DNA of 64,000 nt from Combretum micranthum (taxonomy: Eukaryota > Streptophyta > Magnoliopsida > Myrtales > Combretaceae): contig JAMXBD010000583.1 of the NCBI GenBank assembly GCA_024138025.1, forward strand, positions 124,001-188,000. The letters run 5' to 3'. A model generated the notes under the pieces. That model saw only the letters and a list, made by a program, of their open reading frames with translations. It was not told the origin of the DNA and made no database searches. Positions 13,041-23,747 of the stretch are shown here, one piece after another. The position numbers and the translations under genes are program-made. Every line of letters starts with the position of its first letter. The first letter of the stretch is position 1.

Positions 13041-13638
13041 ATTTTCAAAATCACTTTTTGATAGAAACAAAATAGATCTTGAGTTTTGGCAACACCTTTA
13101 CTAAGACCATCATGTTGTAAACCTTTTATGCATGTAAGACAAGTAACTATATCATTTTAGGTACTCTAAACAAATAGATCTACTATATTACTCATGTTAT
13201 GGATGTAGATGCAACATGAACAATATGTAGATGAAAATAATGATGGAAATATTTGCACAAAATTTCCATAAGAACAATATATAACAATAATATATTATAA
13301 TACTAGTATATCAACTTTAATGGCAAGATCTACAAATTGTGATGGTAAGGATATCATGTTTTAGTATTTTCACATCTCTAGCATAAAACTCATGAGGATT
13401 TTTGGTGGAACCAGACATGTATGATCTTGCCATTACATGTTTTTATAGCAGTAGGGTCAAGCTCTATTACCTATTTAGTATTTGGAGAAGTAAACTTGAA
13501 GAAAAAAAAAAGTTTTGTGTGTGTGTGTGTATGAGGGAGAAGCTCACTGCAAAGAGGGGAAAAAGGGAGAGAAAAGACTTCCAAAAGTTTGTTTTGTGAG
13601 AAAATGAGAGAAAGTGAAAAGTGAAAGGTGAAAGAGAT

Positions 13639-13648
13639 GTTATATAGG
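13639..13648 (-). promoter_or_regulatory. TATA-like site of LTR A3
   Basis: CCTATATAAC on the reverse strand, at a position comparable to the TATA boxes of the Tekay-2 LTRs. Support is by motif and position only. Confidence 0.45.
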
Positions 13649-14355
13649 AACAGAAATTAGGGTTTAGGTGAATAATTAATTGAAAAAAATAAAAAAAATT
13701 GAGAAAGTGAGTGAGGGAGGGGGTGCCGGTTCCATATGAGGGAGAGAAAGAGATATTTGAATTTGTTTTGTGTAATAAAATTCAATTTTAATAAGTAACT
13801 TTAAGTAATAGGATATATTGGATAGGTAAACTTATAAGAAAATGATGTAAAATTGTAAGAATAGGTTATAAGCATGTAAGAATAGGGTATGGGTGGTTGT
13901 ACTTGGTGAATAGTGTACAAAAAATAAAAAAAGTTGATTAGACAACTAAATTACCTATAGTAATGAAAATACAATAAAAGGCTATAACTATAATTTTTAT
14001 AACTCGAAAAATTATTATAAATATATTTTTGAATTCCTTATTAAATTTTGGTTCTAAGGAGTCATATATATTAATTTTCTATTTTCGAGTCTTGGGACCG
14101 GTTTTCGAGAACAGATCCCGATCGGGGTTGAAACGAATGAATTGTTCCGAATTCTGATCTTTGTATGTTTTGATAAATTATTTAAGGCTATATTTCAGAC
14201 TTAACTCATTTTTATTGTTTCGGGGTTTCGTTCCTGGGGTTGCCGGACATAGGGTTTCCAGGTCCAACTAGTTTAAGGGTATTCTTTTAGGGTTTCGGTT
14301 TTTAGTTCCAATTTTAGAAACCGAATTCAGATTGTTAAGAAAACGAGGGCTTACA

Positions 14356-14495
14356 ACCCTCCTCCCTACAACAACCAAAATCCTAAGGCAATCAAAAGAA
14401 ACCAAATAGTTATCAAGGGAACATATAGCACCTACATCTTCTATCCACTCTATTATAATCACCATGACCTCAAACATGAGAAACATTTCCCCAAG
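14356..14495 (+). other. Tat relic non-coding sequence, continued
   Basis: A short stretch between solo LTR A3 and LTR B2. It is A/C-rich with no coding signal. It begins with the second copy of the A3 target duplication and ends at ccaag, which would be one target copy of LTR B2. Confidence 0.5.
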
Positions 14496-15810
14496 TGTCA
14501 TGCCTCGAACCTAAGTCCAGGAATGCATAGCCCAGCTACATGCAATATCGAAGCATTACATGGAACGTTTTTGTTAAAGACAATGTTCATATTGATTATT
14601 TGTTTAAATGTATCTTAAACACATTTACAAAAGCTACTCATTAAGAGTAGAACTACATATACTATTACATCAATAGTACCACCTAGGTTGGTACTTCAAA
14701 AGATTACAAAGGTTTTGATGTCTCAAAATATAAAAAATAAACTTAATACACTATATTATAAACCTAAGGCTTATGATTAAGCCTTTAACAAAATTTCCAT
14801 TAAGTTGGAAAAGTCTTAGCAAATTCTTTAACTAAAATTACATCACTTTGGAAAAACATATTCTTATTCTATTACAAAAATAAACACCATCAAGATCATG
14901 GTCCTTAGTTGTCCCACTCGTCAAGGAATTCCTCAAAGTCTGTGTCATAACCCATTTGATCATAATAATCATCTTCATCAATACCTATTATAGAAAACGT
15001 GAGCTGAAGACCCAGTACAGAGCAACACAAATGAATACAAAATGGCATACACTCTTAGTCTAATGCAATGCAACAACCATTAAGTTATATTCCAATGATT
15101 AGGTGTATTAAATCAATATTGGAGTGTTTAAACTACGATATCAAACCATTAAGAAACTAGGGGTCTTAAATAATAGTAGCTGCTTAAGGGGTTGATATAA
15201 GCAACCCGAATACTTTTATCACCTGTGAGAACATCTACACAGATAATAGTTTCATGTAAGGCTCACAATTGTTTCTCATCTTTACTAAACTTAATCCATT
15301 ATATCACTTAGTTCAACGAGTCCCATAAATGTAAATTAAATCATATTACTTTCTTTTAAGAATAAGTAAATGTTATATCGATACTGTGACCCTTATCTAC
15401 TATCCACTAAGCCGCTTATAGATTGGACAAAGAGGTAGCCTAAGCACCTAACTACCATGTTGGACTCACCAAACAAGGTTGCCACTCCTCGAACCAAATT
15501 AAATGACACTGGCACAAACAATTCAAGCATTTTTTCAAGCCATCTTTGTTTATGGTTGATCTAAATATGCTTATCCTATTAACCAACAATTGAGTTACTA
15601 TGTACTTGAAGGAATAGATATATTTGATAATGGACTAGTAGATAAACTCAATTGAGTGGAGGAATCTATTAAAAAAAATCATTTCATATAAAAACATCAT
15701 CAAACCATAATCGAGTGTTAAGTCCTCAATCACCTTATCAAACTTAATTGATATCTCATATCAATACATAACTTAGGATTTATACATATATACGAATAGC
15801 ACATTCCATT
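14496..15810 (-). repeat. LTR B2, inverted and truncated
   Basis: The left end TGTCATGCCTCGAACC is an LTR terminus read in reverse (…GGCATGACA). The body matches, in reverse complement, LTR B1 at 1-1234 and part of LTR C: note 'ggggttgatataagcaacccgaatac' split around 15196-15220 against 'tatcaacccc' blocks at 440 and 37345. No second terminus or matching ccaag target copy is found; similarity to family B fades near 15.8 kb, where a forward-oriented LTR of another family begins. It is therefore truncated at its 5' end. No gene. Confidence 0.65.
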
Positions 15811-15825
15811 ATTTTATTTTATTTT

Positions 15826-16998
15826 TAAAATAGGGTAAAATTGGTTTGAAATACTCATTTGGGTATTTCTTTCGTTTATGTGACTTCAAATCGGAGGACC
15901 CTTTACTCCTGGATTATTATAAATAGAGACCGGTGTCCATGGCCGAGGGAGTCATACTTTCTATTTACAATTCCTTATTGTGTTTGTAACTCATAGTTGT
16001 ACTAGAATGATAAGAAAAGATAAAAGTTGGAAATGCATGATGGGTGATTATGGGAATACGTATGCTAACTTGATGTGTTGAGAAAAATGTGGTAAGTATA
16101 TCGAAACCAGGTGATTAATTAATGTATGTCCATATGCCATGATTATGAGTGTTTGTAAATTGATTGGTCACCTATGAAATTGCATTAATGACTACTCAGA
16201 TTAAAAAGTAATATGGAAATAATTACTTCCCGATGGGGATGGTGCATTTAAACATGATTGTTTTCGGTGATCCATAAACGGTATGAATGAAATGGGTTGC
16301 TTGTGAGCCATAAAATGGTACAGTTAAGGGGTTGCCCATGAGCCATAAAATGGAACAATAATTCAAGGTAGTACCGCATGATTCGTTAATCTGCTAACCC
16401 CGAATGGAGAGTGTAAATCCATTCAACATATGATTTTCGATTGATCATATATCTTGTTTGCCTATGTGGTTGTTGCATTTCATATGGATGATTAAATTAA
16501 CTTGATTTTATGTAATTGTAGGATATGTATATTCTGGAAGTATTTACTCACTAAGTTAGCATAGCTTATACCCCCACATCTTCTTTTTGTTGAAGTTTCC
16601 ATACCTATGGTTGCATCCCAAGAATTGGCCAACTCAGATAAAGCAAAAAATAGGAGTTTCCCCTAGAAGTTTATATTTAGTTTTTTTTTTTTTTGGACTT
16701 CCATAGGAAACCTTAAATGCTCGAGTTGTTGTCAAAAATTGATACTTGGATTGATTATTATTTTGAGGGGGAATGCCCCTTAATATTTTGTAAATGATCG
16801 TGAATTATCTGTGGTTTGTATTTTTATGCTTATTCTATCAAGTTAGACTATCTAAATCCAATTGTGCAAGTATTCTATTGTCATAAGAGAATGCCTTGCA
16901 TCCAATACAAGACTTTTGAATGACTGTGGTAGTGATTCCTTAGTCTTGTTTAGTATGCGGTAGACTGTTACGTTTAGGTCACTCATTGGGGAGTGACA
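15826..16998 (+). repeat. LTR A4 (Tekay-type), 5'-truncated
   Basis: The downstream third of a family-A LTR in forward orientation. It enters at the 'gaaatactc' hairpin motif (15848-15869), continues through 'gagaccggtgtccatggccgag', written here as stations GAGACCGG and GGCCGAG, the 'ctcactaagttagc' motif near 16549, and ends at GGGGAGTGACA (16998). The 5' two thirds are missing. Copia integrase coding sequence follows directly, so it had inserted into the copia element before truncation. The left target copy is lost. Confidence 0.8.
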
Positions 16999-17210
16999 GA
17001 TGACTTTTCTTGTTTTGCATGGGTATTTATGCTCTAACATAAAAGTGATGCTTTTAAATTCTTTTGATACTTTTGTAAGACAAATTCAAACCAAAAAAGG
17101 GCTTACAATAATTGGTTTAAGGCCGATCATGGTATTGGATTTGATAATAGTGATTTTATTAAGTTTTGCAAAAATAATGGAATTATGCATAATTTTTCTA
17201 CTCCTTATAC
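16999..17210 (+). pseudogene. Sirevirus-type copia integrase, first part
   Basis: Degraded integrase core of a Ty1/copia polyprotein. The frame at 17000-17210 gives SFDTFVRQIQTKKGLTI and, after base changes, a segment equivalent to 'IRSDHGxEFxN', then FIKFCKNNGI and the conserved HNFSTPYT. It is cut exactly within the S-T-P-Y-T / QQNG motif by Tekay-1 (target tatac) and resumes at 29632. The N-terminal half of integrase, the protease and gag are missing because the LTR A4 fragment and a deletion lie upstream. Confidence 0.85.
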
Positions 17211-18369
17211 TGTCACGCCTCGATGGTACCCTAGTAGTAATAAACAAGTTACACTTGAATATTATCACTAGATTACCTTCAGAGAATAACAGGTTTTCAA
17301 AACAACAGGATCTTTTAAGTTGCTTGATAAGAAATAACAAATATATGAGAGAAATGATTTAGTGAATAACCATTACAAACTATTACAAACCATATATCTC
17401 CTTTGAAGTATACAACTAAATAATCTACTCTAATAGTACATAACCATCAAACTAAAATAGATCTGTAGACTTCTAGCTTCAAAGCTCTTATCGGAGCCAT
17501 ATTCCTGGATGTAACTAACCAAGGTCGTAAAGTGAACCATGGAAGACTCACACATTGGATCAACCAAGCAAAAACAAATATCCGAAATATTAATACGTAG
17601 CAGGCTGTCACAACCATAATTCGTGCAATGCATGTTCATATTATTTTGTTAAGTCCATAATTCTTAATCAGATTCGGGGTGACCATACATTACACACAAT
17701 CATCATTATACTACTGCACAACACCAACCATTGCGTTATTGCTTGTATAAAGATATTTTAACAATCATACAATCAGATCATATCATACTTTCAACAAACA
17801 TTCATTTGATTATCTTGCATTACATATTCGACTATTTACAATCACAACCAGTACAATATGACTGAATTACTCACCTGTTCATACCGACTCAGTCGTAATA
17901 ATCCGCTGGTAGATCCTCTAATGAGTCAAATTCACTTATTAAAACAAAATATTCATTAAAACAAAATATTTATCTAGCTAAATTCCTATATGTGCTTTGT
18001 GTCCTAGACTCGATATTACTACTTAGTATCGTCGTGTTTCTCCTATTTTATATTACATAATTGTTTGGTTATTTTTAGAAGTCATATTACTCAGGAAATT
18101 AACTTATTTCAATTTCCATTCTTATATATTTTATCTTGTTAAAACAAATATTAGACTAATAATACTTTAACTAACACTAAATATTTTCTTAACTCTAGGG
18201 TTTCAAAAGTTATTAGATATTAATCCTAAATAGATTTAAATACTTGTATTATAGTCACTATCTAATACACATTTATATAACAAACATATATACATACTTG
18301 GAAGATATAATATATATATATATATAAATTCGGTTTAAGTCAGAAAAACTTTCGTTGGAGAAATTTTAA

Positions 18370-18620
18370 CTGTAAGCCGGCCTATATCTCCAGGTGCCGG
18401 TGTAAATCATTTTGAAGCAAAAAATTTCATATCGAGTGCACCGGTATTGAAAGCTGCCAGCTTTCAACGTACACCGGCCCTACGCCGCCAGCTTAGATCT
18501 CCAGGAAGTCGGCTTACGTTCATGTTTTATGTGAAAATTATTTTACGTAGCCTCTGTTTGAGTGTACGCCATCTATAAGCCGCCGGCGTACAGCGTTTAT
18601 ACTGTTGGCCTTGAGGCAGC
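18370..18620 (-). repeat. GC-rich palindromic cluster in Tekay-1 3' LTR
   Basis: Repeated words such as AAGCCGGC, GCCGCCGGCGTAC, CACCGGTATTG and TACGCCGCCAGC stand out in an AT-rich LTR. The other LTR (27733-28020) has two additional units. A related cluster is in LTR C at about 36400-36600. Confidence 0.7.
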
Positions 18621-19124
18621 GTTGCACTGTTCATAATCTTTTTCCTCGGTTCGATTCTTTTTCTTTGATTTTTACATGTTAGAATCATACTTAAACTACT
18701 TCTAAGTGTTTATATATTATAGATAAGGATATATAACAACTTTCAACACGTTTAAACACATAAATATATATAGATCTCGATTTTGTGAAAGTAAAACTAG
18801 GGTTTTGAAGTTTTACCTTGTTGGAGCTCGTTTGATGAAATCCGAAGCTTGTGTTTGTGATTATTATGTTCCTAAGATGATTTTAAGTCAGTTACAATCC
18901 ATATATTTGAACGAAAATCCTTTGAATCAAGTCAACTTACCTTTGAGCTCGTTTTTGAGGGTTTTTTTGGCTTTGTTTTTCCTTTGATCTGAGTTTATGG
19001 TTTATGATCTGTTTGTTCTTTGTTTTCAATTCGATTTGGTTGTTGCTTGGGAGTATTTTCGTGCTGAGTAGTGTAAGGATTAACGATTTTTGGTCTGTTC
19101 TCCATTAAGGTCACTTATTGCACG

Positions 19125-19133
19125 TATATATAG
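19125..19133 (-). promoter_or_regulatory. TATA box, Tekay-1 3' LTR
   Basis: CTATATATA on the reverse strand, in a purine-poor context; the equivalent site in the 5' LTR is 28521-28532. In a retrotransposon the copy in the 5' LTR drives the genomic RNA. Confidence 0.55.
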
Positions 19134-20259
19134 GAGAAGAAAAAGAAAGAAGTTTCGGTTGCTTTCTCCTCCAATTCTCCCCCGAATTTGTTCTCATCCT
19201 GCTGTTATTTTTAAGCCAATTAATGTTAAAGTGACTTGACAACATGTGATTGGTGGAGTGGTTAATTTGTTTGACAAATTTGGTGCATGATTGAACAAAA
19301 TCCGTCTCCTCTTCTTCCTCCACAATTTGCATCGAAACTCAGCCTCCATAACATATATATATATATATATTAGTTTATTTGTTTAATTAAGTTTTGAGTT
19401 AATTATACGAGTTATACGACATATATCGGCTAATATTTGAAAGTTTTCGTACAAAAATAAGCTTATAAATTTATACAAAACACTTAGATTTTCAAATAAT
19501 ACAAATTGAGGTTGTATATATACGTAGTTAATTATTCGTATAATTTTGTCTCCCGTGATTTGGGTTTCTTAAGCTCATTAGGTCAATTTTTGTTTCAGGC
19601 TCCGATAGCTTAAGAAAACTCGGTTTAGAATAATAGCGTGATCTGATTATTTGTTTGGAGTTTAGATTTTGAGTTATTCTTCAGTTTGTATTTTCGTTGT
19701 GTATTTAAAATCTTAACGGTTCATTTTTGGATCATCATTTTCTAGTTATAAGTGTAAATAATCATTTATGCAGTATTGAGCTTAATACAGAAACTAAACT
19801 ATATTTATATCTGTAGTTTTGATACTGAACATAAATTCTTATTAGTAGCTTTTAAATTTAACTAGGGATCTCGAAATTAGGGTTTAAGTCTAAATATAAA
19901 CTCATTACTACTCGTTATTCTAGCCTTGAATCACTATCGGGATAAAAAACAATCATTTAATCTTTATATTCATATTTTCAATTTAAATCTATTTATATAC
20001 TAGGTTTCGGGTCTAGATTTTAGATCATATCTTGAATTAGTTATTTAAGATACAAGATCTTGTTTTCGGTAATAACTAAGGTTAAGGAATTTCTTTATTC
20101 GATTCCTAAATATTTCATTTATCCAAAATCTAAATATTATTCTATTATTAGACTTCAATCAGAATCTAAATCTATTATCTAGTTTATACAATCTATTATC
20201 TAGTTTATACAATCTATTATAAAGTCGGGTACTAATGTGAAAAATTCCCAGGGTTTACA

Positions 20260-20274
20260 TTCTCCCCCCTTAAA
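20260..20274 (-). promoter_or_regulatory. Polypurine tract of Tekay-1
   Basis: On the reverse strand TTTTAAGGGGGGAGAA lies directly before the 3' LTR (TGTAAACC…). This is the position and composition of the RNase H-resistant primer for plus-strand DNA synthesis. Confidence 0.85.
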
Positions 20275-20289
20275 ATAAGCTTTGTCCTC

Positions 20290-20589
20290 AAAGCTTGAGT
20301 GCGTACCTGAGTTTTCAAACAAATGAGGATAGCTTTTCTTGATCTCTTCTTCTAATTCCCAGGTAATTTCTTCTGTCCGTAGATCCCATAATACATTAAC
20401 ATAGTGGATTTCTTTATTCCTGAGAACTTGCACTTTTCGGTCCAATATCTTAACTGGATGCTTTTCATAAGTCAAATTCTCCTTCAAATCCATTGGTTCT
20501 AATTCCACTATCTTATCTAGATCTGGTACATATTTCCTTAAAACCGATAAATGGAAAACATTATGTATACCAGACAAATTAGGTGGCAA
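20290..20589 (-). pseudogene. Tekay-1 integrase C-terminus and chromodomain
   Basis: The frame read from 20589 gives the conserved PPNLSGIHNVFHLSVLRKY of the integrase tail (residues 2-20), then the linker LTYEKHPVKILDRK and a chromodomain (about residues 52-91; nt 20436-20317) with YVNVLWDL, ITWELEEE and YPHLF. The aromatic/acidic pattern is that of plant Tekay chromodomains, which are thought to steer integration to heterochromatin by binding modified histone H3. No stop follows the domain: the frame runs on through the polypurine tract into the LTR, whereas Tekay-2 has a stop five residues after YPSLF. A 44-bp stretch of this coding region is duplicated upstream at 20601-20643. Confidence 0.88.
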
Positions 20590-21590
20590 TGCAAGACGAA
20601 TTCATAAGTCAAATTCTCCTTCAATCCATTGGTTCTAATCCAACTCGTTCTAATATCTCAAATGGTCCAATATATCTAGGACTCAACTGGCCTTTGGTTT
20701 GTCTACCATGAAGACTCTTGATTGGACTTATCTTTAAGTATACATGTTCTCCTTCATTAAATTCCAATTCTCTTCTTTTCAAGTCTGCCCAGCTCTTTTG
20801 TCTATCTTGTGCTGCTTTCATTCTTTGCTTTATCACCGAAATCTTTTCATTAGTTTCTTGAACCAGTTCAGGTCCAACCAATACTTTCTCCAAGTTATCC
20901 CAAAACAATGGTGACCGACACTTTCTACCATATAAAGCTTCATAAGGTGGCATTCCTATGCTTGAATGGTAGCTGTTATTGTACGCAAATTCCACTAATG
21001 GTAAATGTTGGTCCCAATTTCCTTTGAATTCCATAATACATGCTCTCAACATATCTTCCAATGTCTGATAGTCCTTTCTGTTTGTCCATCAGTTTGAGGA
21101 TGATAAGCTGTACTGAAATTCAACCGGGTTCCCAAAGCTTTTTGTAATCCTTGCCAAAATCTGGATACAAACCGTGGATCTCTATCTGATACTATACCAG
21201 CAGGCACACCATGCAATCTCACAATCTCCTTCAAATATATTCGTGCCAATTTCTCCAATGGATATGTCATGTTAATTGGCAAGAAATGAGCTGATTTTGT
21301 AAGTCTATCCACAATAACCCAAACAGCATCATGACCTGCATTTGTTTAGGTAATGAGCACACAAAATCCATAGAAATTTGATCCCACTTCCACTCAGGTA
21401 TTGGCAATGGTTTCAACAATCCACCTGGTTTTTGATGTTCAGCTTTGATCCTTTGACATACATCACATTTAGCAACAAATTCTGCAATATCCTTTTTCAT
21501 TCCATTCCACCAATGCATTTTCAACTCTTGATATGTCTTTGTTTCTCCTGGGTGTATAGAATATCCAGATAATGTGCTTCATGCATTAAT
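20590..21590 (-). pseudogene. Tekay-1 integrase
   Basis: Integrase inserts the DNA copy into the genome. An HHCC zinc domain is visible (HEAH near 21570 in a shifted frame, then CDVCQR near 21460). The core shows MDFVCSLP (first Asp), IVSDRDPRF (second Asp) and [12 protein letters not shown] (Glu), so all three catalytic residues are present. [12 protein letters not shown] and [11 protein letters not shown] are also typical. The coding track changes frame at least three times (near 21520, 21310-21270 and 21050), and near 20640-20600 the frame enters a short copied patch from the chromodomain linker, with stops. It is not translatable as one protein. Confidence 0.9.
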
Positions 21591-22258
21591 TCCTTCCTCA
21601 AGCTTTCATCATGTGGCACACACAATCTTTTATTCATTCTCAATACTTCTTCTCCATCCACATGAAAATCTTTGTACTTTCCTTGGGATATTCCCTGTTT
21701 AATCTCTTGAATTTCAATATCTTCCTTCTGGGCTTCCTTAATTCTTTGAAGCAAAGTAGGTTCCAAAATTAGATTTCCTATCTCAGCTTCCAAACCTTGT
21801 ATTGAGAATTCCAAGTTTAATCTCTCAAATTCTTTGATAAGTTCTTTTTGTTCCGTTAGTATTGAAGCCACTTCTCCATAACTTTTCCGGCTCAATGCAT
21901 CCGCCACTGCATTCACTTTACCCGGATGGTAATTAATGGTAAGATCATAATCTTTAATTAATTCCAACCATCGCCTTTGTCTCATGTTCAACTCTTTTTG
22001 TGTAAATATATACTTCAAACTCTTGTGATCCGTATATATTTCACATTTCTGCCCATACAAATAGTGACGCCAAATCTTGAGTGCAAAAACAATAGCAGCC
22101 AATTCTAGATCATGAGTGGGGTAATTCATCTCATGTGGTTTCAATTGTCTAGAAGCATATGCTATTACTTTTCCATTTTGCATTAACACACATCCCAATC
22201 CATTTCTAGATGCATCACTATAGACAGTATATAAATCCTTGTCATTGGGCAAGACCAA
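21521..22258 (-). pseudogene. Tekay-1 RNase H
   Basis: The longest intact piece of this polyprotein, about 245 codons. RNase H degrades the RNA strand during reverse transcription. Visible motifs: [15 protein letters not shown] with the first active-site Asp, [20 protein letters not shown] with the Glu position, [13 protein letters not shown] with the Asp, and VADALSRKS at the C-terminal end. A linker to integrase follows with [19 protein letters not shown], the start of the integrase zinc domain. The frame breaks on both sides. Confidence 0.92.
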
Positions 22259-23129
22259 ATTGGTGCTGATATTAACCTTTTCTTCAACTCTTGGAAACTT
22301 TGTTCACGTGATCATTCCACTCGAATTTCTCATTCTTTCGAGTCAATTGAGTCAAAGGTCGTGCAATCTTTGAGAAATCCTTCACAAATTTCCGATAATA
22401 TCCTGCCAATCCCAAGAAACTCCTAATTTCAGTAACAGTTTCAGGTCTTTTCCATTCCACAATAGCTTTAACTTTTGCAGGATCAACTGATATCCTTCTC
22501 CAGAAACAATATGTCCAAGGAATGATATACTGCTAAGCCAAAATTCACACTTAGACAATTTGGCATACACTTATTGTCTCTCAATATCTGTAACACACTT
22601 CTCAAATTCTCATCATGTTGTTCTTCATTAGACGAATATACAAGTATATCATCTATGAAAACAATCACACAATTATCCAGCAAAGGTCTAAAAATACGAT
22701 TCATCAGATCCATAAAAACTGCTGGTGCATTGGTTAATCCAAATGGCATGACCAAAAATTCATAATGACCATACCTAGTTCGGAATGCAGTCTTTGGTAC
22801 ATCTTCTGCTTTGATTCGATTTGATGATATCCTGACTTTAAATCAATTCGGGAAAATACCTTTGCTCTCTCAGTTGATCAAAAAGATCATCAATCTGGGT
22901 AAAGGATATTTGTTCTTGATAGTTACCCTGTTTAATTCCCTATAATCAATACAGAGTCTCATTGATCCATCTTTCTTTTTCACAAAAGCACGGGTGCTCC
23001 CCAAGGTGAAACACTGGGTCTGATAAATCCTTTATCCAACAATTCTTGTAACTGCACCTTAATTCTTTCAATTCCACAGGTGCCATTCGATACGGAGCTT
23101 TTGATACTGGTTCGGTTCCAGGTATCAAA
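22259..23129 (-). pseudogene. Tekay-1 reverse transcriptase
   Basis: Copies element RNA into DNA. From N to C: '[13 protein letters not shown]' (near 23100), a segment equivalent to [18 protein letters not shown] in mixed frames (23000-22950), then [11 protein letters not shown] (near 22740) and the catalytic FIDDILVYS (FIDD codons at 22648-22659). The fingers/palm order is that of Ty3/gypsy RT. The thumb region to 22259 is split between frames, with [20 protein letters not shown] near 22560-22510 given here as two segments, KLSKCEFW and FLGHIVS. Several one-base frameshifts; inactive. Confidence 0.9.
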
Positions 23130-23720
23130 TCAATTGAGAATTCCACTTCTCTGTGGGGGTAATCCCGGTAATTCATCTGGAAATACATCTGAGTATTCAC
23201 ATACTGTTCGAATGGTATGAATATCCAATTTCTTGGATTCACCTTCAGTTGCTCCAAGAATACAACCGTTCATCTCCATATCTTCTTCATTTTCCACTTC
23301 AATTGCTGTTATCCTACTTCTGACTTCTCTGAGTATCTCACCTTTATATTCTTTTCTTTCTCCTTGATTATTGACAAAAGATACTATTTTGAGATGGCAA
23401 TTAACTTTTGCTTTTACAGCAGTTAACCAAACCATACCCAAAATAATATCATATTTTTGCATCTCTATCAGAATTAAATCAGCAATTGATTCATGATCTC
23501 CAATCTTTATTGGACAATTCTTGATCATTTCCCGTGTCACCACTAAATCTCCAGTTGGCGTAGTAACTCTCAATTCTTTACTCATGCTCCCAATTGGTAT
23601 TCTTATACGCCTTGCTAATGGTATTTATGAAAGAATGCGTTGCTCCAGTGTCAAACAAAGCATACGCAGTCTGATCCCCTACTTGAATGGATCCTAAGTA
23701 TCAATTATTAAGTTCATGTT
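23130..23720 (-). pseudogene. Tekay-1 aspartic protease
   Basis: Retropepsin-type protease that would process Gag-Pol. The active-site motif reads FDTGATHSF (DTG codons at 23644-23652). After a frame change the body continues with 'IADLILIEMQKYDIILGMVWL', here only its two anchors: DLILIEM and DIILGMVWL, the flap and C-terminal signature of gypsy proteases. The stretch '[12 protein letters not shown]' near 23160 is the conserved link to reverse transcriptase. Two breaks are seen. Confidence 0.88.
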
Positions 23721-23747
23721 ATTTTCAACTTATAAAGACTTCTATTC

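Larger units (their letters stand above)
10692..14355 (-). mobile_element. Solo LTR A3 (Tekay-type), inverted
   Basis: A complete 3,664-bp LTR in reverse orientation, from TGTCACGCTCC to GAGGGCTTACA on the plus strand. Perfect target copies accct are at 10687-10691 and 14356-14360. It contains four copies of the ~200-bp module (12390-13040), the quasi-palindrome near 11944-11970, a TATA-like site at 13639-13648 and a T/GT-rich tract near 13500. It is collinear with LTR A2 over most of its length but clearly diverged, so the two are separate insertions of one family. Confidence 0.92.
17211..20259 (-). repeat. 3' LTR of Tekay-1
   Basis: 3,049 bp, next to the polypurine tract. Contains a TATA-like site at 19125-19133, a GC-rich cluster of GCCGCCGGC-type words at 18370-18620, (TA)n tracts near 18306 and 19350, and no gene. 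ORFs in it recur in the other LTR only because the LTRs are copies. Confidence 0.95.
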
